DNA of 29,888 nucleotides from Bacteroidales bacterium UBA5433. Lineage in GTDB: Bacteria > Bacteroidota > Bacteroidia > Bacteroidales > UBA932. The notes under the pieces are model-generated. The model was not told the DNA's origin. It worked only from the letters and a program-made list of their open reading frames with translations, and searched no databases. Positions 17,859-26,230 of the stretch are shown in pieces. The DNA lies in assembly GCA_002427525.1 (NCBI GenBank), contig DIRP01000020.1, positions 29,038 through 58,925 of the forward strand, in the 5' to 3' direction. The position numbers were made by a program, and so were the translations under genes. Within the stretch, counting starts at the first letter, position 1, and each line of letters begins with the position of its first letter.

Positions 17859-18578
17859 ATGACAAAACTGAGCGTAAACGTAAACAAATTTGCCACGCTG
17901 CGAAATGCAAGAGGAGGGAATATGCCGGATGTCCTGCAAGCTGTAAAAGACTGCGAGCAGTTTGGTGCACAAGGTATTACTGTTCACCCCCGCCCCGACG
18001 AGCGCCATATCCGGTACCAGGACGTACGGGATATCAGCCCGTTAATAACCACAGAATTCAATATAGAAGGAAACCCCATCCCCTCTTTTACAGACCTGGT
18101 ACTGGAAGTCAAACCTACCCAGGTAACCCTGGTACCCGACGCACACGATGTCATTACATCAAATGCCGGATGGGATACCCTTACATTTGCCAAAGAATTG
18201 AAAGAATGGGTTGCGGTATTCAAAAAAGCCGGTATCCGTACCTCCCTGTTCATTGATCCCGTTCCGGAAATGATCCGTGCAGCAGCCCAAACAGGTGCAG
18301 ACCGGGTAGAACTTTATACAGAATCCTATGCCGCCGGTTATGAAAAAAACCGGGAACAAGCCATTGAACCTTATGTGGTTGCTGCCCAAACTGCAGCCGC
18401 GTGCGGACTGGGACTGAATGCAGGGCACGACTTAAACATGCACAACATAGGCTATTTTCACAGAAACATTCCCGGGTTGCTGGAAGTATCCATAGGTCAC
18501 GCCATCATTTGCGAATCCCTTTACCTGGGTCTGGAAAACACCATTGCCATATACCTGCGGGAACTCGCTATTATTTAA
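17859..18578 (+). CDS. pdxJ: Pyridoxine 5'-phosphate synthase
   Basis: Condenses 3-amino-2-oxopropyl phosphate with deoxyxylulose 5-phosphate in the DXP-dependent route to vitamin B6. The 239-residue protein starts with LSVNVNKFATLRNARGG and keeps TVHPRPDERHI (His43), EFNIEG (Glu70) and LNAGHDLN (His190), matching the catalytic residues of the family, plus the loop VPDAHDVITSNAGWD in the form seen in Bacteroidales. It is divergent from nadK with 50 bp between the starts. The next gene begins 30 bp after its stop. Confidence 0.95.
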   Translation: MTKLSVNVNKFATLRNARGGNMPDVLQAVKDCEQFGAQGITVHPRPDERHIRYQDVRDISPLITTEFNIEGNPIPSFTDLVLEVKPTQVTLVPDAHDVITSNAGWDTLTFAKELKEWVAVFKKAGIRTSLFIDPVPEMIRAAAQTGADRVELYTESYAAGYEKNREQAIEPYVVAAQTAAACGLGLNAGHDLNMHNIGYFHRNIPGLLEVSIGHAIICESLYLGLENTIAIYLRELAII

Positions 18579-18579
18579 T

Positions 18580-18587
18580 TATATTTG
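18580..18587 (+). promoter_or_regulatory. Putative -7 box for third ompH-like gene
   Basis: TATATTTG matches TAnnTTTG one base after the pdxJ stop codon and 21 bp before the ATG at 18609. No good -33 element is seen at 19-21 bp. Confidence 0.5.
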
Positions 18588-18608
18588 CACGTTTTTATAC
18601 TTATTATT

Positions 18609-19217
18609 ATGAAGAAGTCATCACTGATAACTACCATTGTACTGGCCGTAGGTCTTGCGGTCCTTTATGTATTGCACTTTACGGGAATCGGCGCCAAAAC
18701 CTCTGTTGCTGAAAGACAGGAATTGGAAGCGGGAGAAGTAGTTGCAGGAAGTATTGTATACGTTCGCATTGATTCATTGCTTAACACATACGATTTTTTC
18801 CTTGACCTCCAGTCAGACTTGTCTGCAAAGGCCCGTATTGTAGAAGACGACCTGAACAAAAAGGGGCGTGCTTTTGAAAACGATGTGAACAACTTTCAGG
18901 AAAAAGTCCAAAAAGGATTGATCACCAGAAGTCAGGCAGAAACACAGCAAAACCAACTGGCCGCACGCCAGCAGGAACTGGAACAGTATGCCCAACAGAA
19001 GCAAATGGAGTTGACGGAAGAAAACCAGGTCATGTTAAACCGCGTACTGAACGCACTCAAGACGTTCCTGGCAGAATACCGCATCATGAACAACCACGAC
19101 ATCATTCTGACGACAGACGAAAGCAGCAACACCATTATTGAGGCTACCAAATCTCTTGACATAACAAAAGAGGTTGTAGAAGGACTTAACAAGGAATACG
19201 CCAAAAGCCGCAAATAG
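18609..19217 (+). CDS. OmpH/Skp-like protein with N-terminal membrane anchor (third paralogue)
   Basis: A 202-residue protein with a hydrophobic N-terminus (about residues 6-28) that could be a signal peptide or an uncleaved anchor; there is no clear cleavage site. Next come the OmpH-like opening IVYVRIDSLLNTYDFF, a charged coiled-coil stretch (about 65-150, with a QQNQLAARQQELEQYAQQ run) and a conserved-type end HDIILTTDESSNTIIEATKSLDIT. I place the start at ATG 18609; a TTG at 18585 lies inside the -7 box. It is 8 bp before purC. It is probably a periplasmic chaperone of the Skp family, but its client is unknown and it is not in the bamA operon. Confidence 0.78.
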   Translation: MKKSSLITTIVLAVGLAVLYVLHFTGIGAKTSVAERQELEAGEVVAGSIVYVRIDSLLNTYDFFLDLQSDLSAKARIVEDDLNKKGRAFENDVNNFQEKVQKGLITRSQAETQQNQLAARQQELEQYAQQKQMELTEENQVMLNRVLNALKTFLAEYRIMNNHDIILTTDESSNTIIEATKSLDITKEVVEGLNKEYAKSRK

Positions 19218-19225
19218 GCGGGACT

Positions 19226-20140
19226 ATGGAATCGCTACTACAAACACAGTTTCATTTTCCCGGACAAACGCATTTTTACAAAGGAAAAGTGCGTGACGTT
19301 TATACGATAAACGACCGGATTCTGGTCATGATTACCACAGACCGGATATCTGCCTTTGATATTGTGTTTCCCAAGGGAGTTAAGTACAAAGGGCAAATCC
19401 TGAATAAAATAGCCGGACAGTTTCTGGACATAACCTCTGATATTTTGCCCAACTGGAAAATTGCTTCTCCCCACCCCATGGTCACAGTCGGTTATAAATG
19501 TGAACCGTTCCCCGTAGAAATGATTGTACGGGGACACCTTACCGGCAGTGCCTGGCGTGCCTACAAAGCCGGAGAAAGGACCCTGTGCGGCATCCCCCTG
19601 CCCGAAGGCATGAAAGAACACCAGGCTTTCCCCACCCCCATCTTAACGCCTACCACAAAAGCCGAGGCGGGCTTCCATGACCAGAATATCAGCCGTGAAG
19701 AAATCATAGCACAAGGTCTGGTCAAAGAAGAAGATTACATGCAGCTGGAATCCTATGCGCTGGCCCTTTTTGAGCGAGGCCGTCAATATGCTGCCGAAAA
19801 AGGCCTTACCCTGGTAGACACCAAATACGAATTTGGTAAATTGGACGACCAAATCTTCCTCATAGATGAAATCCACACCCCGGACTCGTCCCGGTATTTT
19901 TACGAAGGAAGGCAATTGTCCAAAGAATTTGTGCGGGAGTGGCTTATGGAAAATGGATTTAGCGGTCAACCGGGAGAAGTGATGCCCACGCTTACACCCC
20001 CTGTGTTGCAAAGTATATCCAACCGGTATATAGAATTGTACGAACACCTGACAGGCATGCCATTTGCTCCTGTTACGTACGATAACACCTTATACGATAC
20101 TATGGAAGGCTGCATCCGCAACATGCTTGCCCGTTTATGA
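19226..20140 (+). CDS. purC: Phosphoribosylaminoimidazole-succinocarboxamide synthase (SAICAR synthase)
   Basis: Joins CAIR and aspartate using ATP in purine synthesis. The 304-residue protein is the longer, eukaryote-like form common in Bacteroidota. Visible motifs are YKGKVRDVY near the N-terminus, TTDRISAFD, MIVRGHLTGSAWRAY, TPTTKAEAGFHDQNIS and FGKLDDQIFLIDEIHTPDSSRYF. The start is the first ATG, 8 bp after the previous stop. Its stop overlaps the start of the LysM gene (ATGA), so the two are probably co-translated even though no functional link is obvious. Confidence 0.96.
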   Translation: MESLLQTQFHFPGQTHFYKGKVRDVYTINDRILVMITTDRISAFDIVFPKGVKYKGQILNKIAGQFLDITSDILPNWKIASPHPMVTVGYKCEPFPVEMIVRGHLTGSAWRAYKAGERTLCGIPLPEGMKEHQAFPTPILTPTTKAEAGFHDQNISREEIIAQGLVKEEDYMQLESYALALFERGRQYAAEKGLTLVDTKYEFGKLDDQIFLIDEIHTPDSSRYFYEGRQLSKEFVREWLMENGFSGQPGEVMPTLTPPVLQSISNRYIELYEHLTGMPFAPVTYDNTLYDTMEGCIRNMLARL

Positions 20141-21498
20141 AAATTCGCAGACTGATACCCGTTGCATTGTTGTTCCTCTCTATGGCGCTTTTTGCGCAGG
20201 AACAACAGTATATCCGGCACAAAGTGCGCTGGATGGAAACCTTGTATTCCATTGGAAGAAAATACCACGTAGATCCCAAAGATATTGCCGTCCTCAACAA
20301 CCTCACATCAGAAACTATTTCAAGAGGACAAATTCTGCTTATTCCGGACCCGGAACAACAAGCCGTTACCCAACCAATTCCCCGCGATACGGTGCCGGAC
20401 CCGGAACTGCTCCAACCGGAAACCGAAAAAATGATCCCTTGCAGGGATTTTGTACGACCTCGCGATTACAATCCCGTACTATCTGTTATTCTGCCTTTTG
20501 AGGAGCCGGAAAAAAATGCAGGTTTTACCGAGTTTTACCAGGGCATGTTGCTGGCCGTAGAAAAAATGAAGGACCGGGGCATGCAGGCCGTAGTACAGGT
20601 TTTTGACTGGAACAAGACACCTGCCGACGAGCTGCTGTCGCTGGAAGCACTGGGCAGAAGCCATGTAATCATTGGCCCTGTCTATTCCGGAGACATTGGA
20701 AGTACGCTGGCTTATTTCCGAAACAGCCACACCAAAGTAGTTTCTCCGCTGGACAGCAAATCGGATGTCTGGGTAAGTTCATTCCCCAATTTTTTTCAGG
20801 TACAACCCGGTCTGGAAGTACAACAAGAAGCACTCTTAAAATACCTGGATCCGCACCATGCCGCTCTGTGGGTCATTTCAGAAGAAGGAGAACAAGTGGT
20901 AGCACCGGGAATCAGAAAGATGTTGGACAAAAACCTGATTCCCTACAAAAATTTCTCTTACGATGTGTTGAAAGGTCGTGAAGTTACAGGAAAGCTGAAA
21001 AAGCTTCTGGAAGTTAACCCCCGGAACCAGATTGTCATTGCTTCGCAAAACGAAGCTTTTGTATCCGATGCCATCCGCAATTTACACTTGTTGCTGGCAT
21101 ACGAAAACGTACCTGTTGAATTGTTCGGTCTGGCCCGCTGGTATGGGTTCAATACCCTGGATCTGGCAGCATTGCACGAACTTAAGGTAGTACTTCCTCT
21201 CTCTTCTTATGTGGACTATTCCCTTTCCAATGTAAAAGAATTTGTTGCCCGGTACCGCACCTTATTCCAGGCAGAACCTACCCAGTTTTCTTTTCAGGGA
21301 TACGATGTAACGTATTATTTCCTGCAAGCCCTGTTCCTGTACGGACCCGATTTTGAAGAGTGCATTACATCGCTGCGCCTGCCGTTATTACAAACAGATT
21401 TGTCTTTTGTACGGGAAACCCGTGAACACGGTTTTTCCAATTCAGGTGTCCGGGTAATACGGTACCTCCCCAACTATGCTATAGAATTGCTTCCGTAA
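20137..21498 (+). CDS. Secreted LysM protein with periplasmic-binding-protein-like domain
   Basis: A 453-residue exported protein. Residues 1-21 are a signal peptide (LLFLSMALFAQ). One LysM peptidoglycan-binding domain covers about 25-70, with HKVRWMETLYSIGRKY and the closing ISRGQILLIP. A linker rich in proline and acidic residues leads to a domain (about 110-453) resembling the type I periplasmic-binding fold of branched-chain amino-acid receptors: VILPFEEP, FYQGMLLAVEKMKDRG, GPVYSGD and the final IEL strand. I infer that it binds peptidoglycan in the periplasm and senses or holds a ligand; the ligand is unknown and no ABC transporter is nearby. It overlaps purC by 4 bp. Confidence 0.82.
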   Translation: MKIRRLIPVALLFLSMALFAQEQQYIRHKVRWMETLYSIGRKYHVDPKDIAVLNNLTSETISRGQILLIPDPEQQAVTQPIPRDTVPDPELLQPETEKMIPCRDFVRPRDYNPVLSVILPFEEPEKNAGFTEFYQGMLLAVEKMKDRGMQAVVQVFDWNKTPADELLSLEALGRSHVIIGPVYSGDIGSTLAYFRNSHTKVVSPLDSKSDVWVSSFPNFFQVQPGLEVQQEALLKYLDPHHAALWVISEEGEQVVAPGIRKMLDKNLIPYKNFSYDVLKGREVTGKLKKLLEVNPRNQIVIASQNEAFVSDAIRNLHLLLAYENVPVELFGLARWYGFNTLDLAALHELKVVLPLSSYVDYSLSNVKEFVARYRTLFQAEPTQFSFQGYDVTYYFLQALFLYGPDFEECITSLRLPLLQTDLSFVRETREHGFSNSGVRVIRYLPNYAIELLP

Positions 21499-22290
21499 TC
21501 AAAGGTTGTCTTTCTCAATATCTTTGAAGTACCGGATTGTTTCTTTCTTCAACCCGGCAGTAGCCGGCGTGTCGCAAACCAGCAGGGCTTTCCGGTGCAT
21601 CTGCAGTGCTGTGATGGTCCACATATGAGAAACAGCTCCTTCTACGGCCTGGTGCAACGCCTCGGCTTTAGAAGATCCGCTCACAAGAATCAGCACTTCG
21701 TCCGCATCCATTATGGTGCCCACCCCTACCGTCAGGGCTGTTTTGGGAACGAGTGCTACGTTGTTATCAAAAAAACGGGCGTTGGCCAGGACCGTATCTG
21801 TGGTAAGCGTCTTAATCCGTGTTCTGGACACAAGCGACGAGCCCGGTTCGTTGAAGGCTATGTGTCCGTCGGTTCCTACCCCGCCCAAAAAGAGCCGGAT
21901 ACCTCCGGCCTGTTGAATGGCCTGCTCGTACGCCTCACATTCTGCCTGAAGATCGGTTGCCATCCCATTGGGTATGTGGGTGTTCTGTGGGAGTATGTCC
22001 ACGTGTTTGAAAAAGTTTTCCTGCATAAAATGCCGGTACGACTGCGGATGGTCTCCTGCCAGCCCCACATACTCGTCCATATTGAACGTCACTACGTGTT
22101 TGAAAGACAACTGCCCCTGACGTACAAGGGAAATCAGGGCTTTGTACGTTCCCAGGGGGGAAGACCCCGTGGGCAACCCCAAAACAAACGGCTTACCGGC
22201 CGTAGGGGCAAATGCGTTGATCTTGTCTGCAATATAACGGGCAGCCCATGCAGAAACACTGTCGTAATCTTCTAAAATAATAACTCTCAT
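21499..22290 (-). CDS. nagB: Glucosamine-6-phosphate deaminase
   Basis: Converts glucosamine 6-phosphate to fructose 6-phosphate and ammonia in amino-sugar use. The 263-residue protein aligns almost without gaps to E. coli NagB: GLPTGSSPLGTYK, FNMDEYVGL (Asp72) and GVGTDGHIAFNEPG (Asp141, His143, Glu148), the known catalytic residues at identical numbers. The start overlaps the recN stop by 4 bp (ATGA). Its stop codon directly touches the stop of the convergent LysM gene, leaving no room for a terminator between them. Confidence 0.97.
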   Translation of the reverse strand: MRVIILEDYDSVSAWAARYIADKINAFAPTAGKPFVLGLPTGSSPLGTYKALISLVRQGQLSFKHVVTFNMDEYVGLAGDHPQSYRHFMQENFFKHVDILPQNTHIPNGMATDLQAECEAYEQAIQQAGGIRLFLGGVGTDGHIAFNEPGSSLVSRTRIKTLTTDTVLANARFFDNNVALVPKTALTVGVGTIMDADEVLILVSGSSKAEALHQAVEGAVSHMWTITALQMHRKALLVCDTPATAGLKKETIRYFKDIEKDNL

Positions 22291-23954
22291 GATACTCTGT
22301 TTACTAATTCCCGGGCATTTTCAATAGCTGCCGGCGTAACAACCGAACCGCTCAACATCCTGGCTATTTCCAGAATCCGCTCCTCGCCGTCCAGTTGCAC
22401 TATATTTGTTTGTGTAACGTCTTCTACCAGGTCTTTCCTTACCAGGTAATGGGTCTTGCCTTTGGCTGCCACCTGCGGCAGGTGTGTAATGGCCAGTACC
22501 TGCATATTTTCCGAAAGATCGTGGATCATATCGCCCATGCTGTCTGCAATTTTCCCGGACACCCCCATATCTACCTCGTCAAAAATAATGGTACTCAACC
22601 CGGCACTTTGGGCCACCACCGATTTTACACACAGCATCAGGCGGGACATTTCTCCCCCCGACGCAATGCTGCTCAATTCCCGGGGTGCCATATCTTTATT
22701 GGCCGAGAAAAACACCTGCAGGCTGCTGTTCCCCAACGGTCCATAGTGCGGTTGCAGGTTCAGGTCAAAGGTAAGTTGCGCATCCGGTATCCCCAGGAGC
22801 GCCAGGCGGGCGCAAAGCAAGGCAGCCAATTTGTCCAGAACCTCGGCTCGTTCTTTGTGCAAAGTCGCTGCCAGACGGTTCCTTTCCCCGGTTTGCAAGC
22901 GCAGTTCCTCTTCCAGCTGTTCCAGCAAGGTGGAATCGTTTTGCACAGCTTCCAGTTGCCGGGCAAAAGAGTCTTTGAGGACAATCAATTCTTCCACCGT
23001 TTGCACGTTGTGCTTGCGTTCCAATGTATAGAGGGTATCCAGCCGCTCTCCCACACTGTCCATCCTGCCCGGCTGTTCCCGTACTTGTTCCAATGCCCGG
23101 GTACATTCCTGCGCCAGGTCCTTCAGTTCCACCCGCGCCTGCTCCAACCGTTCGCCCATCTGGCTATAGTCCTTGTGGTGTTCCGCCATGGACGCAGCCA
23201 ATCGTTCGGCTTCTTTTATACTTGCCAGTACCGGCAGCTCCCCTTCTTCCAGAATATATGTTATCCGGTACAAAGACTGCCTTATGTCCGTGGCATGCTC
23301 CAACAATTTCAGCTCCTCTTCCAGTTCTTCCTGCTCGCCGGCCACCAATTTGGCCTGTTCCAGCTCGTCGTACTGAAATTGCAGGTAGTCCGTATCCTGC
23401 TGCTTCTTTTCATACGAAGCCCGCAGGGAACGCACCCGTGCCGCCAGCGTGGTTACTTCCCGGTGAATTGTTTTGTATTGTTGTGTACGCGATGATTGTC
23501 CGGCAAAGGCGTCCACCATATGTAACGGGTACTCGTAGTTGGAGAGCAGCAAGTTCTCGTGTTGTGAATGGATGTCTATCAGCACGTTACCCAATGACTT
23601 TAAAAGAGGCAGGTTGGCCGGCTGGTCGTTTACAAATGCCCGGCTTTTCCCGGTAGGATAGACAACACGCCGTACGGTAAGTTCGTCTGCGTAATCCAGT
23701 CCGTTATCAACAAACAGTTGTTCCAGGTCCGGATCTTTTTCCGGGATTCTGAAACACGCTTCTATTACGGCGTTGGCAGCGGGGTCCCGTAAGAAATCCA
23801 CATCGGCCTTTTCCCCCAGCAGCAGGGACAACGCTCCCAGTATAATGGATTTCCCAGCACCCGTTTCACCGGTAATGATGGTAAGGCCCTCAGAGAAATC
23901 GACTTCCAAAACATTGATGAGGGCAAAGTTGGATATGCTAAGGGAGTATAGCAA
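22287..23954 (-). CDS. recN: DNA repair protein RecN (SMC-like ATPase), TTG start
   Basis: An SMC-family ATPase that helps repair double-strand breaks. The 555-residue protein has the Walker A GETGAGKS at residues 29-36, a central coiled-coil region (about 160-370, many LEQ and EEL repeats), a signature-type LSSIASGGEMSRLML and Walker B IIFDEVDMGVSG. The start is read as TTG at 23954, 2 bp after the rpoZ stop: the family normally begins at exactly this point (LYSLSISNFALI) and no ATG is available before the Walker A motif. Confidence 0.94.
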   Translation of the reverse strand: MLYSLSISNFALINVLEVDFSEGLTIITGETGAGKSIILGALSLLLGEKADVDFLRDPAANAVIEACFRIPEKDPDLEQLFVDNGLDYADELTVRRVVYPTGKSRAFVNDQPANLPLLKSLGNVLIDIHSQHENLLLSNYEYPLHMVDAFAGQSSRTQQYKTIHREVTTLAARVRSLRASYEKKQQDTDYLQFQYDELEQAKLVAGEQEELEEELKLLEHATDIRQSLYRITYILEEGELPVLASIKEAERLAASMAEHHKDYSQMGERLEQARVELKDLAQECTRALEQVREQPGRMDSVGERLDTLYTLERKHNVQTVEELIVLKDSFARQLEAVQNDSTLLEQLEEELRLQTGERNRLAATLHKERAEVLDKLAALLCARLALLGIPDAQLTFDLNLQPHYGPLGNSSLQVFFSANKDMAPRELSSIASGGEMSRLMLCVKSVVAQSAGLSTIIFDEVDMGVSGKIADSMGDMIHDLSENMQVLAITHLPQVAAKGKTHYLVRKDLVEDVTQTNIVQLDGEERILEIARMLSGSVVTPAAIENARELVNRVS

Positions 23955-23956
23955 TG

Positions 23957-24283
23957 TTATTCTTCCGGCACTTCTGCCTTTCTGTAAAACGTTTCGTCGT
24001 CTTCAAATTCTTTTATGGCAACCAGCGTAGCTTTAGGCTGGCGTTCATAATGACGCGATATTTCAATTTGTTCGCGGTTTTCAAATGTTTCTTCCAGGGT
24101 GTCTGTAAAATTGGAAAACTCTTCCAGCCGGGCATTCAGCTCTTTTTTTATTTCTGTAGAGATCTGGTTTGCACGCTGAGCTATAATCATAACCGTCTCG
24201 TAGATATTACCTGTCTTTTCGGACAGCCTGGTAACATCACGTGTAATGGTTGTATCCGGCGTAGGTTGATTTATGCTATCCAT
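23957..24283 (-). CDS. rpoZ: RNA polymerase omega-like subunit (Rpb6 family, Bacteroidota type)
   Basis: A 108-residue protein with the omega/Rpb6 core TRDVTRLSEKTGNIYETVMIIAQRANQIS at about residues 14-43 (only the pattern, with the helical ARRANQI-like segment, is diagnostic). Omega helps beta' fold and join the polymerase. The remainder is acidic and charged, and its tail ends in EEVPEE-like residues. It lies 14 bp after bamD and 2 bp before recN, the usual neighbours of omega in Bacteroidota. Function is assigned from family resemblance and position. Confidence 0.82.
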   Translation of the reverse strand: MDSINQPTPDTTITRDVTRLSEKTGNIYETVMIIAQRANQISTEIKKELNARLEEFSNFTDTLEETFENREQIEISRHYERQPKATLVAIKEFEDDETFYRKAEVPEE

Positions 24284-24297
24284 AGTATTGTATATAT

Positions 24298-25107
24298 TTA
24301 TTCTTCTGTATTGTTTTTCTTTGTGGTAACCTGCTGTGCCTTTTTAAACATAGTACCCACTTCTTTTGTATATTTTGAATCGGGAAATTCACTTACAAAA
24401 TTGTAATACTCGTCTATTACGTTCAGAAAACGCTCTCGTTGGGATTCGGGAACACTGTGTACGGCATACTGGTAATGTGCGGCAACAATATAATACATAA
24501 TTTCTTCCCGGTAGTGGTTTTCGGGGTTTTCTTTCAATGTTTCTTTAAGTGCATGTGAAGCAGCCTTGTAGTCTTCAATGGTGTAATACAATTTGGCAGA
24601 TTCAAACGCTTTTCTGTCCAGCCTCAGGTACAAATCGTCCAGCATGTTGTGGCAGGTTGTTGTGTATTCACTTCCCGGGTAGTCGTAGAGAAACTCCTCT
24701 ATGGCTGCAATGGTTATGTGGCTGGGTTGCTGGTCAAGTGCGTACCGGTACGTACTCTGGTACAGGCAATCCAACCGCAGAAACCGCGCCGATTTGGTAA
24801 ACGGGCTGCGTGGAAAAATTTCAACAAACTGCCTAAAATTATCCTCTGCCGTAACGTAGTCGTTCAAATGGTAATTGCTCAGCCCCAGGTAGTATTGCAG
24901 CGTATCGTCCTGGACTGTGCCCCTGTACACCATTTGCAGTTGCTCCAGCAAAGGCTGTGCTCTTGCATACCGTTTGGCTTCAAAATACTCAATGGCTTTC
25001 CTGAATTTTAACTGGTAATCTGTACTGCGCATGAGTGCTTCAAACTGATTCACACACGATGTACCAAGTACAGCAAGTAGTAAAAAAATAAAGAGTGTTC
25101 TTTTCAT
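24298..25107 (-). CDS. bamD: Outer-membrane assembly lipoprotein BamD
   Basis: A TPR lipoprotein that works with BamA in beta-barrel insertion. From the ATG at 25107 the product has 269 residues: a lipoprotein signal with LGTSC and lipidated Cys18, then repeated TPR-like helical pairs (FRKAIEYFEAKRYARAQPLLEQL, YLGLSNYHLNDYVTAEDNFRQFVEIFPRSP, and a late FVSEFPDSKYTKE). A TTG five codons upstream is less likely than this ATG, because the basic MKR start fits a signal peptide. The -1 to -3 residues (GTS) are slightly unusual for a lipobox but seen in this phylum. The bamA gene is elsewhere in the window, on the same strand. Confidence 0.9.
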   Translation of the reverse strand: MKRTLFIFLLLAVLGTSCVNQFEALMRSTDYQLKFRKAIEYFEAKRYARAQPLLEQLQMVYRGTVQDDTLQYYLGLSNYHLNDYVTAEDNFRQFVEIFPRSPFTKSARFLRLDCLYQSTYRYALDQQPSHITIAAIEEFLYDYPGSEYTTTCHNMLDDLYLRLDRKAFESAKLYYTIEDYKAASHALKETLKENPENHYREEIMYYIVAAHYQYAVHSVPESQRERFLNVIDEYYNFVSEFPDSKYTKEVGTMFKKAQQVTTKKNNTEE

Positions 25108-25123
25108 GGGCAACTTCAACAAG

Positions 25124-25131
25124 CAAATATA
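25124..25131 (-). promoter_or_regulatory. Putative -7 box for bamD-rpoZ-recN-nagB
   Basis: On the - strand TATATTTG matches TAnnTTTG in the 39-bp gap between trxB and bamD, 16 bp before the bamD ATG. No -33 TTTG is seen at the normal spacing. Confidence 0.5.
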
Positions 25132-25146
25132 CGACAGTTTAGCAAA

Positions 25147-26079
25147 TTACAGGCCAGTTTGCATGGAGAGGTAACGTTCTGCGTCCATGGCTGCCATACA
25201 TCCGCTGCCGGCTGCCGTAATAGCCTGACGGTACCGCGGGTCCTGCACGTCGCCTGCCGCAAATACGCCTTCTACGTTTGTTTCTGAACTTTTTCCTTTC
25301 GTTACTATGTAACCGTCTTCGTTTACAGCTATCCAGGGCAGGAAAGGTTCCGAATTGGGGTGGTGTCCGATGGCCAGGAAAAAGCCGGGTACTTCCAGGA
25401 TTTTTTCTTTGCCGGATTTGTGTACCAGCCGTACGCCCGTAACGCCTGTGGCATCGCCCAGTACTTCTTTTGTCTGGTGTTCCCACAATACTTCAATATT
25501 GGGTGCGCTCAGGACGCGTTCCTGCATGACTTTCGAAGCCCTGAACACATTGCGTCTTACAATCATGTACACCTTACGGCACATGCCGGACAGGTACAGG
25601 GCTTCTTCACAGGCCGTATCTCCCCCGCCTACAATGGCCACGTCTTTGCCTCTGTAGAAAAATCCGTCGCACGTGGCGCAAGCCGAGACTCCCTGTCCTT
25701 TGAATTTTTCTTCGGATTCCAGGCCCAGGTAGCGCGCTGTAGCTCCGGTGGCTATGATCAGGGTTTGTGCCAGAATCTCTTTGCCGCAGTCCAATTTTAC
25801 CAAGAAGGGGCGTTTGTCCAGGGTGGTTTCTGTGATGATGCCGGTTCTGAATTCTGTTCCAAAGCGTTCTGCTTGTTGCCTTAAGTCTTCCATCAGTTGG
25901 TTTCCGTCAATTCCTTGCGGGTAGCCGGGGAAGTTTTCAATTTCTGTGGTGGTGGTCAGTTGTCCTCCTTTCAATACTCCTTCGTACAGTACGGGTTTCA
26001 GGTTTGCGCGGGCTGCATAAATGGCTGCTGTGTAGCCGGCCGGACCGCTGCCTGCAATAAGGCATTTGATGGTTTCCAT
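25147..26079 (-). CDS. trxB: Thioredoxin reductase
   Basis: A flavoprotein that reduces thioredoxin with NADPH. The 310-residue protein has the FAD-binding IAGSGPAGYTAAIYAARA (residues 8-25), GGQLTTTTEIENFPGYP, the redox-active pair ACATCDG (C134, C137), the NADPH-binding VGGGDTACEEALYL, and the C-terminal GVFAAGDVQDPRYRQAITAAGSGCMAA. All positions match the low-molecular-weight bacterial class. The start is the only ATG near the expected N-terminus. It leads the - strand block, with bamD 39 bp downstream. Confidence 0.97.
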   Translation of the reverse strand: METIKCLIAGSGPAGYTAAIYAARANLKPVLYEGVLKGGQLTTTTEIENFPGYPQGIDGNQLMEDLRQQAERFGTEFRTGIITETTLDKRPFLVKLDCGKEILAQTLIIATGATARYLGLESEEKFKGQGVSACATCDGFFYRGKDVAIVGGGDTACEEALYLSGMCRKVYMIVRRNVFRASKVMQERVLSAPNIEVLWEHQTKEVLGDATGVTGVRLVHKSGKEKILEVPGFFLAIGHHPNSEPFLPWIAVNEDGYIVTKGKSSETNVEGVFAAGDVQDPRYRQAITAAGSGCMAAMDAERYLSMQTGL

Positions 26080-26092
26080 ATTTTATTCTTTA

Positions 26093-26100
26093 CAAATTTA
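26093..26100 (-). promoter_or_regulatory. Putative -7 box for trxB
   Basis: On the - strand TAAATTTG matches TAnnTTTG, 13 bp before the trxB ATG. No matching -33 element is seen; the sequence upstream is AT-rich. Confidence 0.45.
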
Positions 26101-26120
26101 TAAATATCATAAAAGTTCTG

Positions 26121-26128
26121 TATATTTG
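26121..26128 (+). promoter_or_regulatory. Putative -7 box for tRNA-Pro
   Basis: TATATTTG matches TAnnTTTG and ends 13 bp before the first base of the tRNA, a distance normal for a tRNA promoter. The trxB promoter box lies on the other strand 20 bp to the left, so this gap holds divergent promoters. Confidence 0.6.
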
Positions 26129-26141
26129 CGGCTCTAAAAAG

Positions 26142-26214
26142 CGGGGCGTGGCGCAGTTGGTAGCGCACTTGCATGGGGTGCAAGGGGTCGAATGTTCGAG
26201 TCATTTCGCCCCGA
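26142..26214 (+). tRNA. tRNA-Pro (anticodon GGG)
   Basis: The 73 bases fold into a full cloverleaf: acceptor stem CGGGGCG with CGCCCCG (26142-26148 and 26207-26213) and discriminator A26214; D stem GCGC/GCGC; anticodon stem CTTGC/GCAAG with loop ATGGGGT, so the anticodon is GGG at 26175-26177; variable loop of 5; T stem GAATG/CATTT with loop TTCGAGT. CCA is not encoded. GGG reads CCC and CCU proline codons. Confidence 0.97.
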
Positions 26215-26230
26215 CTTTTTTTAAGATCAG

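Noticed and set aside
17809..17970. N-terminal extension of nadK by 54 residues
   Set aside because: It would run through the divergent pdxJ start and both promoters, and has no resemblance to NAD kinases.
22395..23656. 366- and 210-residue + strand frames opposite recN
   Set aside because: Compositionally biased (His, Gln, Pro) shadows of recN codons with no start context; recN itself is fully supported.
26142..26214. Search for a prophage or island attachment repeat of the tRNA 3' end
   Set aside because: I saw no second copy of the tRNA-Pro 3' end (such as TTCGAGTCATTTCGCC) within the window, so no att sites are claimed.
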